Counted from the stretch's first letter, positions 1 to 8,465 are shown. The stretch: DNA of 64,000 bases from Streptomyces violaceoruber (GCF_033406955.1 NZ_CP137734.1:6944001-7008000), one strand, 5' to 3'. The notes: a model not told the origin generated them from the sequence alone. Translations and numbers: made by a program.

Positions 1-872
1 GCGCGCTGGAGGCGCTGGTCTACGACGAACTCGAGCGGGCCGGCGCGGCCGGCCACTACGCCCGCGTCATGGGCCGGGCCCGGGCGATCGGCATCGCCGC
101 GACCATGTCCGCCATGGGCCTGGCCGGCCCGGTGTTCGCCCTGGGCGGCTACGACGCGGTGGGCGCCGCGAGCGTGCTCGCCTGTCTGGCGGCGGCGGCC
201 GTGGCCACCCGGTTCCCCGAGCACCGGACACCCTCCGGCGGCGGCGAACGCTGGTCCGCGACCCTGCGCGCGGGACTCGCCGACGCCCGCGCCGACCGGT
301 CCGTGCGCGGTGCGCTGCTCCTCGTGCCGGCCGTGACCGCGGTGTGGGGCGCGCTCGACGAGTACACGCCGCTGCTGGCGCACGACACCGGCGTGGCGGC
401 CGAGACCGTGCCCTGGCTGCTGCTGGTGATCTGGGCCGGAGCCACGGCCGGCAGCCTGCTGGCCGGTGCGGCGGAGCGCCTGACCGCCAACGGGTTCGCC
501 GCGCTGCTCACCGGTTCCGCGCTCGCCCTGGCCGTGGGCGGCCTGGCCGGCACACCGGCCGCCCTGGTCCTGGTGGCCCTCGCCTTCGGCGGCTTCCAGC
601 TGGCGACCGTGCTGGCCGACGCCCGCCTCCAGCAGCGCATCGACGACACCGGGCGGGCCACCCTGACCTCGGTCGCGGGCCTCGGCACCGAGCTGGGCAA
701 CCTCGCCACCTACGGCGCCTACGCGGCGGCGGCCACGGCATGGGGCCACGGCACCGCCTTCGCGCTCTCCGCGCTGCCCTACGTCCTGACGGCGCTGCTG
801 CTGGCCGGCGCCGCCCGGACTACAGCCGCGGCTGCCAGGGCACGACGTCGAAGTCGCCGGTCCCCTTCCTGA
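1..872 (+). CDS. MFS transporter, 3' part (5' end outside window)
   Basis: The reading frame is already open at the window edge (first full codon at base 3), so the N-terminal half is missing. The visible part begins ALEALVYDEL, the loop motif seen in MFS exporters of the SGALEALVYDEL type. It continues with about six hydrophobic segments separated by short loops and ends in an Arg/Ser-rich basic tail. It would be an inner-membrane, proton-driven exporter of a small molecule; the substrate cannot be read from sequence. An internal ATG at 69 is not the start, because the conserved motif lies upstream of it. The 3' end overlaps by about 50 bp, tail to tail, a frame-broken gene on the other strand. 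Confidence 0.8.
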   Translation, partial: ALEALVYDELERAGAAGHYARVMGRARAIGIAATMSAMGLAGPVFALGGYDAVGAASVLACLAAAAVATRFPEHRTPSGGGERWSATLRAGLADARADRSVRGALLLVPAVTAVWGALDEYTPLLAHDTGVAAETVPWLLLVIWAGATAGSLLAGAAERLTANGFAALLTGSALALAVGGLAGTPAALVLVALAFGGFQLATVLADARLQQRIDDTGRATLTSVAGLGTELGNLATYGAYAAAATAWGHGTAFALSALPYVLTALLLAGAARTTAAAARARRRSRRSPS

Positions 873-1191
873 CCTTCTCGAAGGGCGCCGACCCCACGCA
901 CCGGGGCGGCTCCCCGCCCTCCGCGGGGCTGCCCGCCGCCGCCCAGCTGTTGCCGAGCCGGTCGTGGCGGCCCACGGTGGCCTCGGCCGCCAGAGGGGCG
1001 TCGAAGGTGAAGGTGACGTCGTCCCCCGCCGACCGGTACGGCTTGGCGGTGCCGGTCTGGGCGGCGGCCTCCCTCGGGGCGGGCCGTCGTGCGGTCTCCC
1101 GTCGGGGCCGGCGGCGACGGCCGCGCCCGTGGTGGCGGGGGTGAGCAGCAGGGCGGCGCAGAGCGCGGCGACCGTTGGGGCGGCGTCTCAT
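820..1191 (-). pseudogene. Small secreted protein with broken reading frame
   Basis: An ATG at 1191 opens a frame coding MRRRPN. The hydrophobic signal-peptide core (VAALCAALLLTPATTGAAVA) follows in a different frame. The mature part (QTGTAKPYRSAGDDVTFTFD to FDVVPWQPRL, stop at 820) is back in the ATG frame. Read in pieces, this is a normal exported protein of about 120 aa: basic n-region, Ala/Leu core, small mature domain. Two compensating single-base shifts are needed to join them, one just after codon 6 and one after the signal peptide. It is either a decayed gene or carries two sequencing errors. The mature domain is not recognised. Confidence 0.45.
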
Positions 1192-1501
1192 GGCGGTCGT
1201 CCCCCCTGGACCGAAGCCGGTGAACCGAACGGTCACCACGGTCCCGGCGCCGCGCCCGCGCCCCATCGCGCCCGGGACGGGAGCCGCCTGCGCCGCGCGG
1301 CGGGGAGGGCCGCCCCGGTCTGATCCCCGAGGACGAGTACCGCACCCGCCGGAGGGTGCGCAACGAATCGCCGTGGGGTGCCCCGGGCACGCAACGATCC
1401 GCTCACCGGCGCGCAACAGGTCCGTCTTGTCCGGCCGAGTCCGCCGACCGTACCGTCTATCTGGCCCCCTGAACCCCCCTCGTGACCGGTGAGGAACACG
1501 C
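1192..1501. other. Intergenic region between divergent genes
   Basis: About 310 bp lie between the broken secreted-protein gene and the nitrilase-like gene. The only signal seen is a forward promoter candidate at 1427-1456. No coding region or structured RNA is recognised. Confidence 0.5.
1427..1456 (+). promoter_or_regulatory. Candidate promoter for the hydrolase/oxidase pair
   Basis: TTGTCC (1427-1432) and TACCGT (1451-1456) are spaced by 18 bp, a housekeeping-type -35/-10 arrangement, about 45 bp before the ATG at 1502. The call rests on motif match and position only. Confidence 0.4.
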
Positions 1502-2290
1502 ATGCGCACCGCCCTGCTCCAGAGCTCCGGCCGCCCCGGCTCCACCGCCGAGAACCTCGAGGTCCTCGACGAGGCCGCGGGCCGCGCCGCAGCCGCGGGA
1601 GCCGCGCTGCTCGTCACCTCCGAGCTGTTCCTGACCGGATACGCCATCGGAGACGCCGTCGGCGTCCTCGCCGAGCCCGCCGACGGCGACGCGGCCGACG
1701 CCGTCGCGGAGATCGCCGGGCGCCACGGCCTGGCCGTCGCGTACGGCTATCCCGAGCGGGACGGGGAGCGCGTCTTCAACTCGGTCCAGCTCATCGCCGC
1801 GGACGGCACCCGGCTCGCGGGCTACCGCAAGACCCACCTCTTCGGCTGCTTCGAGCGCGACCACTTCACCCCCGGCGAGCAGCCCGTCGTCCAGGCCGAG
1901 CTGAACGGCCTCACCGTGGGCCTGATGATCTGCTACGACGTCGAGTTCCCGGAGAACGTCCGCGCCCACGCCCTGGCCGGCACCGACCTGCTGCTCGTCC
2001 CGACCGCGCAGATGCACCCCTTCCAGTTCGTCGCCGAGTCGGTCGTGCCGGTGCGGGCCTTCGAGAACCAGATGTACGTGGCGTACGTCGACCGCGTCGG
2101 CCGGGAGGGCGAGTTCGAGTTCGTCGGCCTGTCCACCCTCGCGGGGCCCGACGGCGTCGCCCGCGCCCGCGCCGGACGGGGGGAGGAGCTGATCCTCGCC
2201 GACGCCGACCCGGCCTTCCTCGCCGCGTCCCGGGAGGCCAACCCGTACCTGAAGGACCGCCGCCCCGGCCTCTACGGCGCCCTCGCCTGA
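1502..2290 (+). CDS. Carbon-nitrogen hydrolase (nitrilase superfamily)
   Basis: A 262-aa single-domain protein of normal length for the nitrilase/amidase superfamily, which hydrolyses C-N bonds of nitriles or amides to acids and ammonia. The catalytic triad is visible: Glu41 in VTSELFLTGY, Lys110 in GYRKTHLFG and Cys144 in MICYDVEFPEN. No signal peptide, so cytoplasmic. The ATG is preceded by GTGAGGAA as ribosome binding site. It lies 64 bp upstream of, and co-directional with, a flavin amine oxidase resembling amino-acid 2-monooxygenases. That suggests it hydrolyses the amide (for example indole- or phenyl-acetamide) the oxidase could release; this coupling is inference. Substrate choice within the superfamily cannot be read from sequence. 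Confidence 0.85.
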   Translation: MRTALLQSSGRPGSTAENLEVLDEAAGRAAAAGAALLVTSELFLTGYAIGDAVGVLAEPADGDAADAVAEIAGRHGLAVAYGYPERDGERVFNSVQLIAADGTRLAGYRKTHLFGCFERDHFTPGEQPVVQAELNGLTVGLMICYDVEFPENVRAHALAGTDLLLVPTAQMHPFQFVAESVVPVRAFENQMYVAYVDRVGREGEFEFVGLSTLAGPDGVARARAGRGEELILADADPAFLAASREANPYLKDRRPGLYGALA

Positions 2291-2354
2291 GCCGCGAACC
2301 GCGCTTCACGCCCCCCGTTCCGCCCGTTCCACCCGCGCAAGGAGTCCGCCCCCC

Positions 2355-4052
2355 ATGACGTCCACCGTGCCCAACGCGATCGAACACGCAGACGAGCAGC
2401 AGCCGCCGATCACCATGTTCGGGCCGGACTTCCCGTACGCGTACGACGACTTCCTCGCCCACCCGGCGGGACTCGGCCAGATACCCGCCACCGAGCACGG
2501 CACCGAGGTCGCCGTCATCGGCGGCGGCCTGTCCGGCATCGTGGCCGCCTACGAGCTGATGAAGATGGGTCTGCGGCCCGTCGTCTACGAGGCCGACCGG
2601 ATCGGCGGCCGCCTGCGCACCGTCGGCTTCGACGGCTGCGACCCCTCGCTGACCGCCGAGATGGGCGCGATGCGCTTTCCGCCGTCCTCCACCGCCCTCC
2701 AGCACTACATCGACCTGGTGGGCCTTCGGACCCGGGCCTTCCCCAACCCCCTCGCCGAGGCCACGTCGTCGACCGTCGTCGACCTCAAGGGCGAGTCGCA
2801 CTACGCCGAGACCCTCGACGACCTGCCGCAGGTCTACCGGGACGTGGCCGACGCCTGGGCGAAGTGCCTCGAAGAGGGCGCCGACTTCACCGACATGAAC
2901 CGCGCCCTGCGCGAGCGCGACGTCCCGCGCATCCGCGAGATCTGGGCGAAGCTGGTCGAGAAGCTCGACAACCAGACCTTCTACGGCTTCCTGTGCGACT
3001 CCGAGGCCTTCAAGTCCTTCCGGCACCGCGAGATCTTCGGCCAGGTCGGCTTCGGCACCGGCGGCTGGGACACCGACTTCCCCAACTCCATCCTGGAGAT
3101 CCTCCGCGTCGTCTACACCGAGGCCGACGACCACCACCGCGGCATCGTCGGCGGCTCCCAGCAGCTGCCGCTGAGGCTGTGGGAGCGCGAGCCGGAGAAG
3201 ATCGTGCACTGGCCGTACGGCACCTCCCTGCGGTCCCTGCACGTGGACGGCGAGCCCCGCCCGGCCGTGACCCGGCTGAACCGCACCGCCGGCAACCGCA
3301 TCACCGTGACCGACGCCGACGGCGACATCCGCACCTACCGGGCGGCCATCTTCACCGCCCAGTCCTGGATGCTGCTCTCGAAGATCGCCTGCGACGACTC
3401 GCTCTTCCCGATCGACCACTGGACCGCGATCGAGCGGACCCACTACATGGAGTCCAGCAAGCTCTTCGTGCCCGTGGACCGGCCCTTCTGGCTCGACAAG
3501 GACGAGGACACGGGCCGGGACGTCATGTCGATGACGCTCACCGACCGGATGACGCGGGGCACCTACCTCCTCGACGACGGCCCCAACAAGCCCGCCGTCA
3601 TCTGCCTCTCCTACACCTGGTGCGACGACAGCCTGAAGTGGCTGCCGCTGTCCGCGAACGAGCGGATGGAGGTCATGCTCAAGTCGCTCGGCGAGATCTA
3701 CCCGAAGGTCGACATCCGGAAGCACGTCATCGGTAATCCGGTGACGGTCTCCTGGGAGAACGAGCCCTACTTCATGGGCGCGTTCAAGGCCAACCTGCCC
3801 GGCCACTACCGCTACCAGCGGCGCCTGTTCACCCACTTCATGCAGGAGGACCTGCCGGAGGACAAGCGGGGCATCTTCCTCGCCGGCGACGACATCTCCT
3901 GGACGGCCGGCTGGGCCGAGGGCGCCGTCCAGACCGCGCTGAACGCGGTCTGGGGCGTCATGCACCACCTCGGCGGCGAGACCGACGCGACCAACCCCGG
4001 CCCGGGCGACCTGTACGAGGAGATCGCGCCCGTGGAACTCCCCGAGGACTAG
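2355..4052 (+). CDS. Flavin amine oxidase, amino-acid oxidase/2-monooxygenase type
   Basis: A 565-aa FAD enzyme. The Rossmann motif EVAVIGGGLSGIVAAYEL has its Gly cluster at about 56-61, followed by Glu79 for the ribose and GGRLRT after it. The MGAMRFP motif near residue 110 is typical of L-amino-acid oxidases and of the IaaM/phenylalanine 2-monooxygenase branch. The C-terminal FAD motif (FLAGDDISWTAGWAEGAVQT) also fits that branch. The enzyme would oxidise an aromatic or other L-amino acid to an imino acid or, with decarboxylation, to an acetamide. ATG 2355 has AAGGAG upstream. The IS element sits directly at the stop codon: its CTAG target contains the TAG, and the protein is intact. Confidence 0.85.
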   Translation: MTSTVPNAIEHADEQQPPITMFGPDFPYAYDDFLAHPAGLGQIPATEHGTEVAVIGGGLSGIVAAYELMKMGLRPVVYEADRIGGRLRTVGFDGCDPSLTAEMGAMRFPPSSTALQHYIDLVGLRTRAFPNPLAEATSSTVVDLKGESHYAETLDDLPQVYRDVADAWAKCLEEGADFTDMNRALRERDVPRIREIWAKLVEKLDNQTFYGFLCDSEAFKSFRHREIFGQVGFGTGGWDTDFPNSILEILRVVYTEADDHHRGIVGGSQQLPLRLWEREPEKIVHWPYGTSLRSLHVDGEPRPAVTRLNRTAGNRITVTDADGDIRTYRAAIFTAQSWMLLSKIACDDSLFPIDHWTAIERTHYMESSKLFVPVDRPFWLDKDEDTGRDVMSMTLTDRMTRGTYLLDDGPNKPAVICLSYTWCDDSLKWLPLSANERMEVMLKSLGEIYPKVDIRKHVIGNPVTVSWENEPYFMGAFKANLPGHYRYQRRLFTHFMQEDLPEDKRGIFLAGDDISWTAGWAEGAVQTALNAVWGVMHHLGGETDATNPGPGDLYEEIAPVELPED

Positions 4053-4073
4053 GACTTGTCCGGCCGATCATGT
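4053..4073 (+). repeat. IS left terminal inverted repeat
   Basis: 21 bases beginning GACTTGTCCGG, an exact reverse complement of 5337-5357. The outer CTAG (4049-4052) is the presumed target duplication and contains the stop codon of the upstream oxidase. Confidence 0.9.
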
Positions 4074-4092
4074 TGCTGGTTAGGGTGCGAGC

Positions 4093-4356
4093 GTGTCGAA
4101 GACGAGCGTGAGCAACGAGACCAGCAGCAGGCTCTGCCTGTGGGTCGAGCCATGGGGAACCGATCACTGGATGCGTCCGGGCGAGGAGTTCACGGTGGTG
4201 ACGAAGACGGAGGCGGAGGAGTCGCCGTTCAATGTGGTCGTGCATGGTCAGGGCATCACGGTCTGGGTGAACTCTGGCGACGATGCCGAGGTCTTCGACA
4301 AGAACGGAGGCCAGGTGCCGTGTGGGCACCAGAGGCCAGCCGAGGGCGTTCTTTGA
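4093..4356 (+). CDS. Small passenger protein carried by the IS
   Basis: An 87-aa frame opening with GTG, lying between the left end and the transposase C-terminus, on the strand opposite the transposase. The product (SNETSSRLCLWVEPWGTDHW ... NVVVHGQGITVWVNSG) has no signal peptide or membrane segment. It reads like a compact beta-rich domain with alternating hydrophobic residues. Codon use is less GC-biased than in the host genes, matching the IS. Start choice is uncertain because no clear ribosome site precedes the GTG. It is not recognised as a known family and no function is proposed. Confidence 0.5.
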   Translation: MSKTSVSNETSSRLCLWVEPWGTDHWMRPGEEFTVVTKTEAEESPFNVVVHGQGITVWVNSGDDAEVFDKNGGQVPCGHQRPAEGVL

Positions 4357-4372
4357 GCTGCGTCCCGGATCT

Positions 4373-5304
4373 TCAGGTCCGGAGCCAGATCGCCACGGCT
4401 GCCGCTGTCGCGGTGCCAAGGTAGACGTAACCGCGCTTGTCGTAACGGGTAGCGACAGCTCGGGACTGCTTCAAACGGTTGATAGTCCGTTCGACGGTGT
4501 TTCGCTTTTTGTACCGCTCCTCGTCGAAGCCCGGTGGCCGCCCACCGCGTGAACCCTTGCGCAGACGGGCCGCATGGCTGTCGGTCTTCTCCGGGATCGT
4601 GTGCCGGATGCCCCGGCGCCGCAGGTACTCGCGACACGGCCCGTTGCTGTATGCCTTGTCCGCGGCGAGGCTGTCCGGCTTCTTGCGTGGCCTGCCCGGG
4701 CCGAGTTTGGGGACGCGGATCTTCTCCAAGACCGGCTTGAACTGGGTGCAGTCGGCCCTTTGACCTGGAGTGATGACCAGAGAGAGCGGACGGCAGCGGC
4801 CGTCCGCGCTCAGATGGACCTTGCTGGTGAACCCGCCCCGCGAACGACCCAAGCCCTCACTTCCAGCACCACCTCCACCAGGCGGCCGACGAGGCTCTGC
4901 CACGGCGTCTCGTCCTGGTGTTCCACCTCGTCGTCCCCCTTTGAGGCGGGCGCAGGGGGCGGATCGGTGCGGGCGCCGGCCGCGTGCTGATGGGCTCGGA
5001 CGATGGTGGAGTCCACCGAGATGTCCCAGTCGATTTCACCTGCCGCGTCTGCTGCAGCCTGGACCTGCTGCAGCAGACGTTCCCAGGTGCCGTCGGCTGA
5101 CCACAGCCGGTGGCGTTCGTAGACGGTTTTCCACGGGCCGAACCGCTCGGGCAGGTCCCGCCACTGAACGCCGGTCCGCACCCGGTGCAGAATCCCGTCG
5201 ATCACCTGACGGTGATCCCGCCACCGGCCGCAACGACCGTTACTCACCGGCAGGAAGGGCAGCAGCCGTTCCCACTCGGCATCCGTCAGATCTCCCCGCC
5301 CCAT
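4373..5304 (-). CDS. IS5-family transposase, made by -1 frameshift
   Basis: Two overlapping frames form one DDE transposase of about 310 aa. The first starts at ATG 5304 (MGRGDLTDAEWERLLPFLP, the N-terminal DUF4096-like part of IS5 transposases) and contains the first catalytic Asp, D98, in VDSTIVRAH. On its own it would stop at 4810. The second frame supplies GLGRSRGGFTSKVHLS, the second Asp (AADKAYSN) and the Glu (NTVERTINRLK), ending at 4373. A slippery heptamer A-AAG-GGG at 4942-4936 (codon 122) would move ribosomes -1 into the second frame, which is open throughout the junction. Such frameshifting is common in IS5-type elements. The enzyme would cut and join the element's ends at CTAG sites. 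Confidence 0.88.
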
Positions 5305-5336
5305 GTCCGCATCAACGACCTGTGGACGAAGTAGTC

Positions 5337-5357
5337 ACATGATCGGCCGGACAAGTC
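5337..5357 (-). repeat. IS right terminal inverted repeat
   Basis: Exact inverted copy of the left end, followed by CTAG at 5358-5361. The match stops at the next inner base on both sides, so the repeat is 21 bp (25 bp if CTAG is counted). Confidence 0.9.
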
Positions 5358-5380
5358 CTAGGGCCTGTCCGGCCGGGGGC

Positions 5381-6313
5381 CTAGACTCCGGCCGCCCTGG
5401 CCTTCTCGTGGACGAGGGCGGCGACGTCCTTGAGTTCCTCCGCGTCGCGCACGGTGCTCTGCACGTCGACGAGGATCTCGTCCAGGCCGATCTCGGCGTG
5501 CGCGGCCAGGTCCTCGACGATCTGGTCGACGCCGCCCTGGAAGGGACGGCGGTCCGAGCCCTCGTAGTTCTTCGCGCTGTAGCGGGTGTTGACCCGCAGC
5601 ACCGTCCGGATCGGTTCCGTGCGGCCCCGTTCGGCGGCCAGCTCCCGCAGCTCCCGCCACTGCCGGGCGACGGTCTCGGCGCCCATGCCGGTCGGCAGCC
5701 AGCCGTCGGCGTGGTCGACCAGGCGGCGCCGGGCCCGGCCGCTGCCGCCCGCCGCCAGCAGGATCGGAATCGGCCGGGCGGGCTTGGGGCCGACCACGGC
5801 GGACGCGATCTTCGTGACCTCCCCGTCGTACACCACCGGGTCCGGGCCCCACACCGCGCGGCACACCCCGATCAGCTCGTCCAGGGCGGCGCCGCGCTCG
5901 GCGAACGGCCGTACGGACGCCGCCGCGTACTCGTCGTGCGACCAGCCGGTGCCGAAGCCCGCCACCACCCGGCCGCCGCTCGCCGCGTCCAGCGAGGCCA
6001 GCGACTTGGCCAGCTGGAAGGGCACGTGCAGCGGGGCGACCAGCACACTCGTGCCCAGCCGGGCCCGCTCGGTGACCGCGGCGGCGAGGGCGAGGGTCAC
6101 CAGCGGCTCCGCCACGCTCCGGTACGTGTCCGGCCAGGGCAGGCCCTCGACGCCGTAGAGCCCCTGGGTCGCGGGCTCCGGGAACAGGGCGCGCTCGAAC
6201 ACCCACAGGCTCTCGTAGCCCATCCGCTCCGCCGCGCGCGCCACGTCGGGGACGTCCTTGCCGATGTCGTACTGCCGCATCTGAGGGAGGCCGAGTCCGA
6301 GCCGGGTCGTCAT
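5381..6313 (-). CDS. LLM-class F420-dependent oxidoreductase
   Basis: A 310-aa luciferase-like monooxygenase-fold protein. Visible family features are the N-terminal beta strand LGLGLPQM, LWVFERAL, the core LGTSVLVAPLHVPFQLAKSLASLD, RVVAGFGTGWSHDEY and a C-terminal GLDEILVDVQ. This architecture matches the TIGR03619-type F420-dependent enzymes abundant in actinobacteria, which do hydride transfer with coenzyme F420 in the cytoplasm. ATG 6313 is preceded by GAAGGAG. It converges on the amine oxidase; before the IS inserted, the two stop codons were only about 20 bp apart. The substrate is unknown. Confidence 0.85.
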   Translation of the reverse strand: MTTRLGLGLPQMRQYDIGKDVPDVARAAERMGYESLWVFERALFPEPATQGLYGVEGLPWPDTYRSVAEPLVTLALAAAVTERARLGTSVLVAPLHVPFQLAKSLASLDAASGGRVVAGFGTGWSHDEYAAASVRPFAERGAALDELIGVCRAVWGPDPVVYDGEVTKIASAVVGPKPARPIPILLAAGGSGRARRRLVDHADGWLPTGMGAETVARQWRELRELAAERGRTEPIRTVLRVNTRYSAKNYEGSDRRPFQGGVDQIVEDLAAHAEIGLDEILVDVQSTVRDAEELKDVAALVHEKARAAGV

Positions 6314-6444
6314 ACCGGGGTGCTCCTTCGCAGTCGGGATGCGCTGTTGTCCATGGGCCCCACCAGGTTGCCCATGGGCCCACCAGTTGCAACGTACAGC
6401 GATCTGACGGGAGTCCGGGAACGCACGCGGCGGGAACCGGCCGG

Positions 6445-7140
6445 TCAGTCCGGCAGCGGAGTGAGCAGCATGCGGCCGGCGAAGCCCACCGCGGCGTCCA
6501 GTCGTACGGTGAACTCCCCGGCGACGTCCGGCAGCCGGCGCAGTGCCCACAGCGCGCGGGCCGCCGCCCAGGTGGCCTCGCGGGCGCGGTCCAGGCTCCA
6601 GGAGCCCAGCAGATGGGTCAGCGGGTCGGCGATCTGCAGGACGTCGGGTCCCGGCATCAGCTCGTCGCGGACGCGCTCCTCCAGCGAGACGAGGAGATCG
6701 CCCACGCGGTCGAACTCGTCCTCCAGGTCGACGGGGTCGCAGCCGAGCGTACGACAGGTGTCCACCACGGCCAGCGCGAGGTCGTGGCCGATGTGCGCGT
6801 TGATGCCCGCCAGCGCGAACTGCAGCGGCCGTACGCCGGGATGGCGGCGGAACTGGAACAGGGGGCGCCAGCAGGCGGGCGGACGGCGGTCCTCCTCCGC
6901 CGCGTCCACGGCGGCCAGATAGCGCTCCGCGAACCGTACGTCCAGCGCGGTCGCGGCCGAGGCGTCCGCGAACCGGCCGCCGTCGATGTGCCGGTCCACG
7001 GCCTCCGTGACGGCGAGGTAGACGCGGTTGAAGACCGCCACTCCGTCCCCGGCCGGCAGCGCGGTGTCCAGGGCGCGCAACCGGGACAGGACGGTGTCCA
7101 CCGTCAAGGCGGCCGTCGGGACTTGCTCGCAGTGCGCCAT
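6445..7140 (-). CDS. DUF5995-like protein
   Basis: A 231-aa all-helical cytoplasmic protein. It carries FNRVYLAVTEAV, FAERYLAAVDA, a Trp-containing WRPLFQFRRHPG stretch and a His-containing FALAGINAHIGHDLALAVV helix. The last motif (N-A-H-I-G-H-D) recurs, in my recollection, in DUF5995 proteins and could bind metal or cofactor, but no function is established. The start ATG at 7140 is near the divergent GH6 gene, and the 100 bp between them probably hold both promoters. Confidence 0.6.
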   Translation of the reverse strand: MAHCEQVPTAALTVDTVLSRLRALDTALPAGDGVAVFNRVYLAVTEAVDRHIDGGRFADASAATALDVRFAERYLAAVDAAEEDRRPPACWRPLFQFRRHPGVRPLQFALAGINAHIGHDLALAVVDTCRTLGCDPVDLEDEFDRVGDLLVSLEERVRDELMPGPDVLQIADPLTHLLGSWSLDRAREATWAAARALWALRRLPDVAGEFTVRLDAAVGFAGRMLLTPLPD

Positions 7141-7241
7141 GGCCGCAGCGTCGCAGCTTTAGGCTGACGGGAGTGCCGGCGGGCCCGACGCTTCCCCAGA
7201 ACGGGGGAACGCGCCCGCCGCGCGGGGGAGGGGGACCGTAC

Positions 7242-8465
7242 GTGTCAGGCCGTCGTGCCCGGCGCCGGGCTGCTCGCAGGGCAGAACGCAGGCGGGCCGC
7301 AGGACGCGGTGCGATGGTCGCGGCGGCGTCCGTCGTCGTCGCCGTGGGGACCGCCGCCGGCATGCTCACCGCGCTCGGCGGCGAGGACCCCGGCGGTGCC
7401 GGCGCCGGCCACCCGCGGGTGACCCACTCGGTGCGGCTGGACGCCCTGCCCGTCTCCCCGTCCCCGTCGGTGTCGGCGGTGTCGTCGCGATCCGCGTCAC
7501 CGTCGGTGTCCCCGTCACCGTCGCCGACCGCCGGGAAGCAGACTTCCGCCCCCTCGCCGAAGCGGAACTCCACGAAGAGGGAACCGCGGTCGACGGACGC
7601 CGCCACCCGGCTCTACCGGCATCCCGACTCCCAGGTCCTCGACTGGGTCCGGGCCCACCCCGGCGACCCGCGCCGGGACGTCATCGCGTCCCGGATCGCC
7701 GGCCACCCGGCCGCCGTCTGGTTCGCCGACCACACACCGGCCACCATCACCTCCCGGGTCCGCGCCGTGACCGCCGCGGGCGCCGCCCAGGGCCGGGTGC
7801 CGGTCCTCGTGCCGTACGCGATACCCGACCGCGACTGCGGCGGCCACTCGGAGGGCGGCGCGCCCGACCTCGACGCCTACGACGCCTGGATCGACCGGTT
7901 CGCCGCCGGGCTGGGCTCCGGTGAGGTGATCGTCGTGCTGGAGCCCGACTCGGTCGCCCAGTCCGAGTGCCTGACCGCCGGTGAGCGCGCCGACCGCTTC
8001 GCCTCCCTGGCCCGCGCCGGGCGGGTCATGAAGGACGCCGACCCGGCCGCCCGGGTGTACTACGACGCGGGTCACTCCGGCTGGCACGCGCCCGCCAAGC
8101 AGGCGGGCTGGCTGAAGCAGGCCGGTGCCGCCTCGGCCGACTCCTCCGACGGCGTCTTCAGCAACGTCTCCAACTTCCACGCCACCGCCGACGAGGTCGC
8201 CTACGACCGCGCGGTCCTCGACGCCCTCGGCGGTCCGGCGAGCCTCGGTGCCGTCATCGACACCAGCCGCAACGGCAACGGCGCCCCGGCCGACGGCGAG
8301 TGGTGCGACCCGGACGGCCGCAGCCTCGGCCGCGCACCGACCCTCACCACCGGCATGGGGCGCGTCGACGCCTACCTGTGGGTCAAGCTGCCCGGGGAGT
8401 CGGACGGCTGCCGGGGCGAGCCGGGGACGTTCACGCCCTCGTACGCCTACGACCTGGCGCGCTGA
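7242..8465 (+). CDS. Secreted or anchored GH6 glucanase
   Basis: A family 6 glycoside hydrolase (endo-beta-1,4-glucanase or cellobiohydrolase), acting outside the cell on cellulose-type chains by inversion. A very Arg-rich n-region (GRRARRRAARRAERRRAAG) and a hydrophobic segment form a signal peptide or anchor. A Ser/Pro linker (SPSPSVSAVSS) follows, then the catalytic domain from about residue 130. GH6 marks are YAIPDRDCGG, VVLEPDSVAQ, NVSNF, DTSRNGNG and WVKLPGESDG. No carbohydrate-binding module is present. GTG 7242 is chosen because GGGAGGGGGA lies just before it and the basic n-region follows; a GTG at 7173 is in frame but lacks both. The 3' end overlaps the convergent permease gene by 19 bp. 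Confidence 0.87.
   Translation: MSGRRARRRAARRAERRRAAGRGAMVAAASVVVAVGTAAGMLTALGGEDPGGAGAGHPRVTHSVRLDALPVSPSPSVSAVSSRSASPSVSPSPSPTAGKQTSAPSPKRNSTKREPRSTDAATRLYRHPDSQVLDWVRAHPGDPRRDVIASRIAGHPAAVWFADHTPATITSRVRAVTAAGAAQGRVPVLVPYAIPDRDCGGHSEGGAPDLDAYDAWIDRFAAGLGSGEVIVVLEPDSVAQSECLTAGERADRFASLARAGRVMKDADPAARVYYDAGHSGWHAPAKQAGWLKQAGAASADSSDGVFSNVSNFHATADEVAYDRAVLDALGGPASLGAVIDTSRNGNGAPADGEWCDPDGRSLGRAPTLTTGMGRVDAYLWVKLPGESDGCRGEPGTFTPSYAYDLAR

Larger units (their letters stand above)
4053..5357. mobile_element. IS5-family insertion sequence, complete
   Basis: About 1.3 kb, bounded by perfect 21-bp inverted repeats (left 4053-4073, starting GACTTGTCCGG; right 5337-5357). CTAG flanks both sides (4049-4052 and 5358-5361), giving a 4-bp target duplication. 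Inside are a transposase on the minus strand made by frameshifting and a small forward ORF. Base composition is visibly less GC-rich than the flanks. Removing the element restores ...GAC TAG, the native oxidase stop codon, and a gap of about 20 bp to the convergent gene. Perfect ends and an intact DDE enzyme suggest a recent, possibly active copy. Confidence 0.9.

Noticed and set aside
1911..3968. Minus-strand open frame of 685 codons antisense to the amine oxidase
   Set aside because: Gly/Val/Asp-Leu-rich shadow composition, no family motif. The plus strand holds a clear enzyme.
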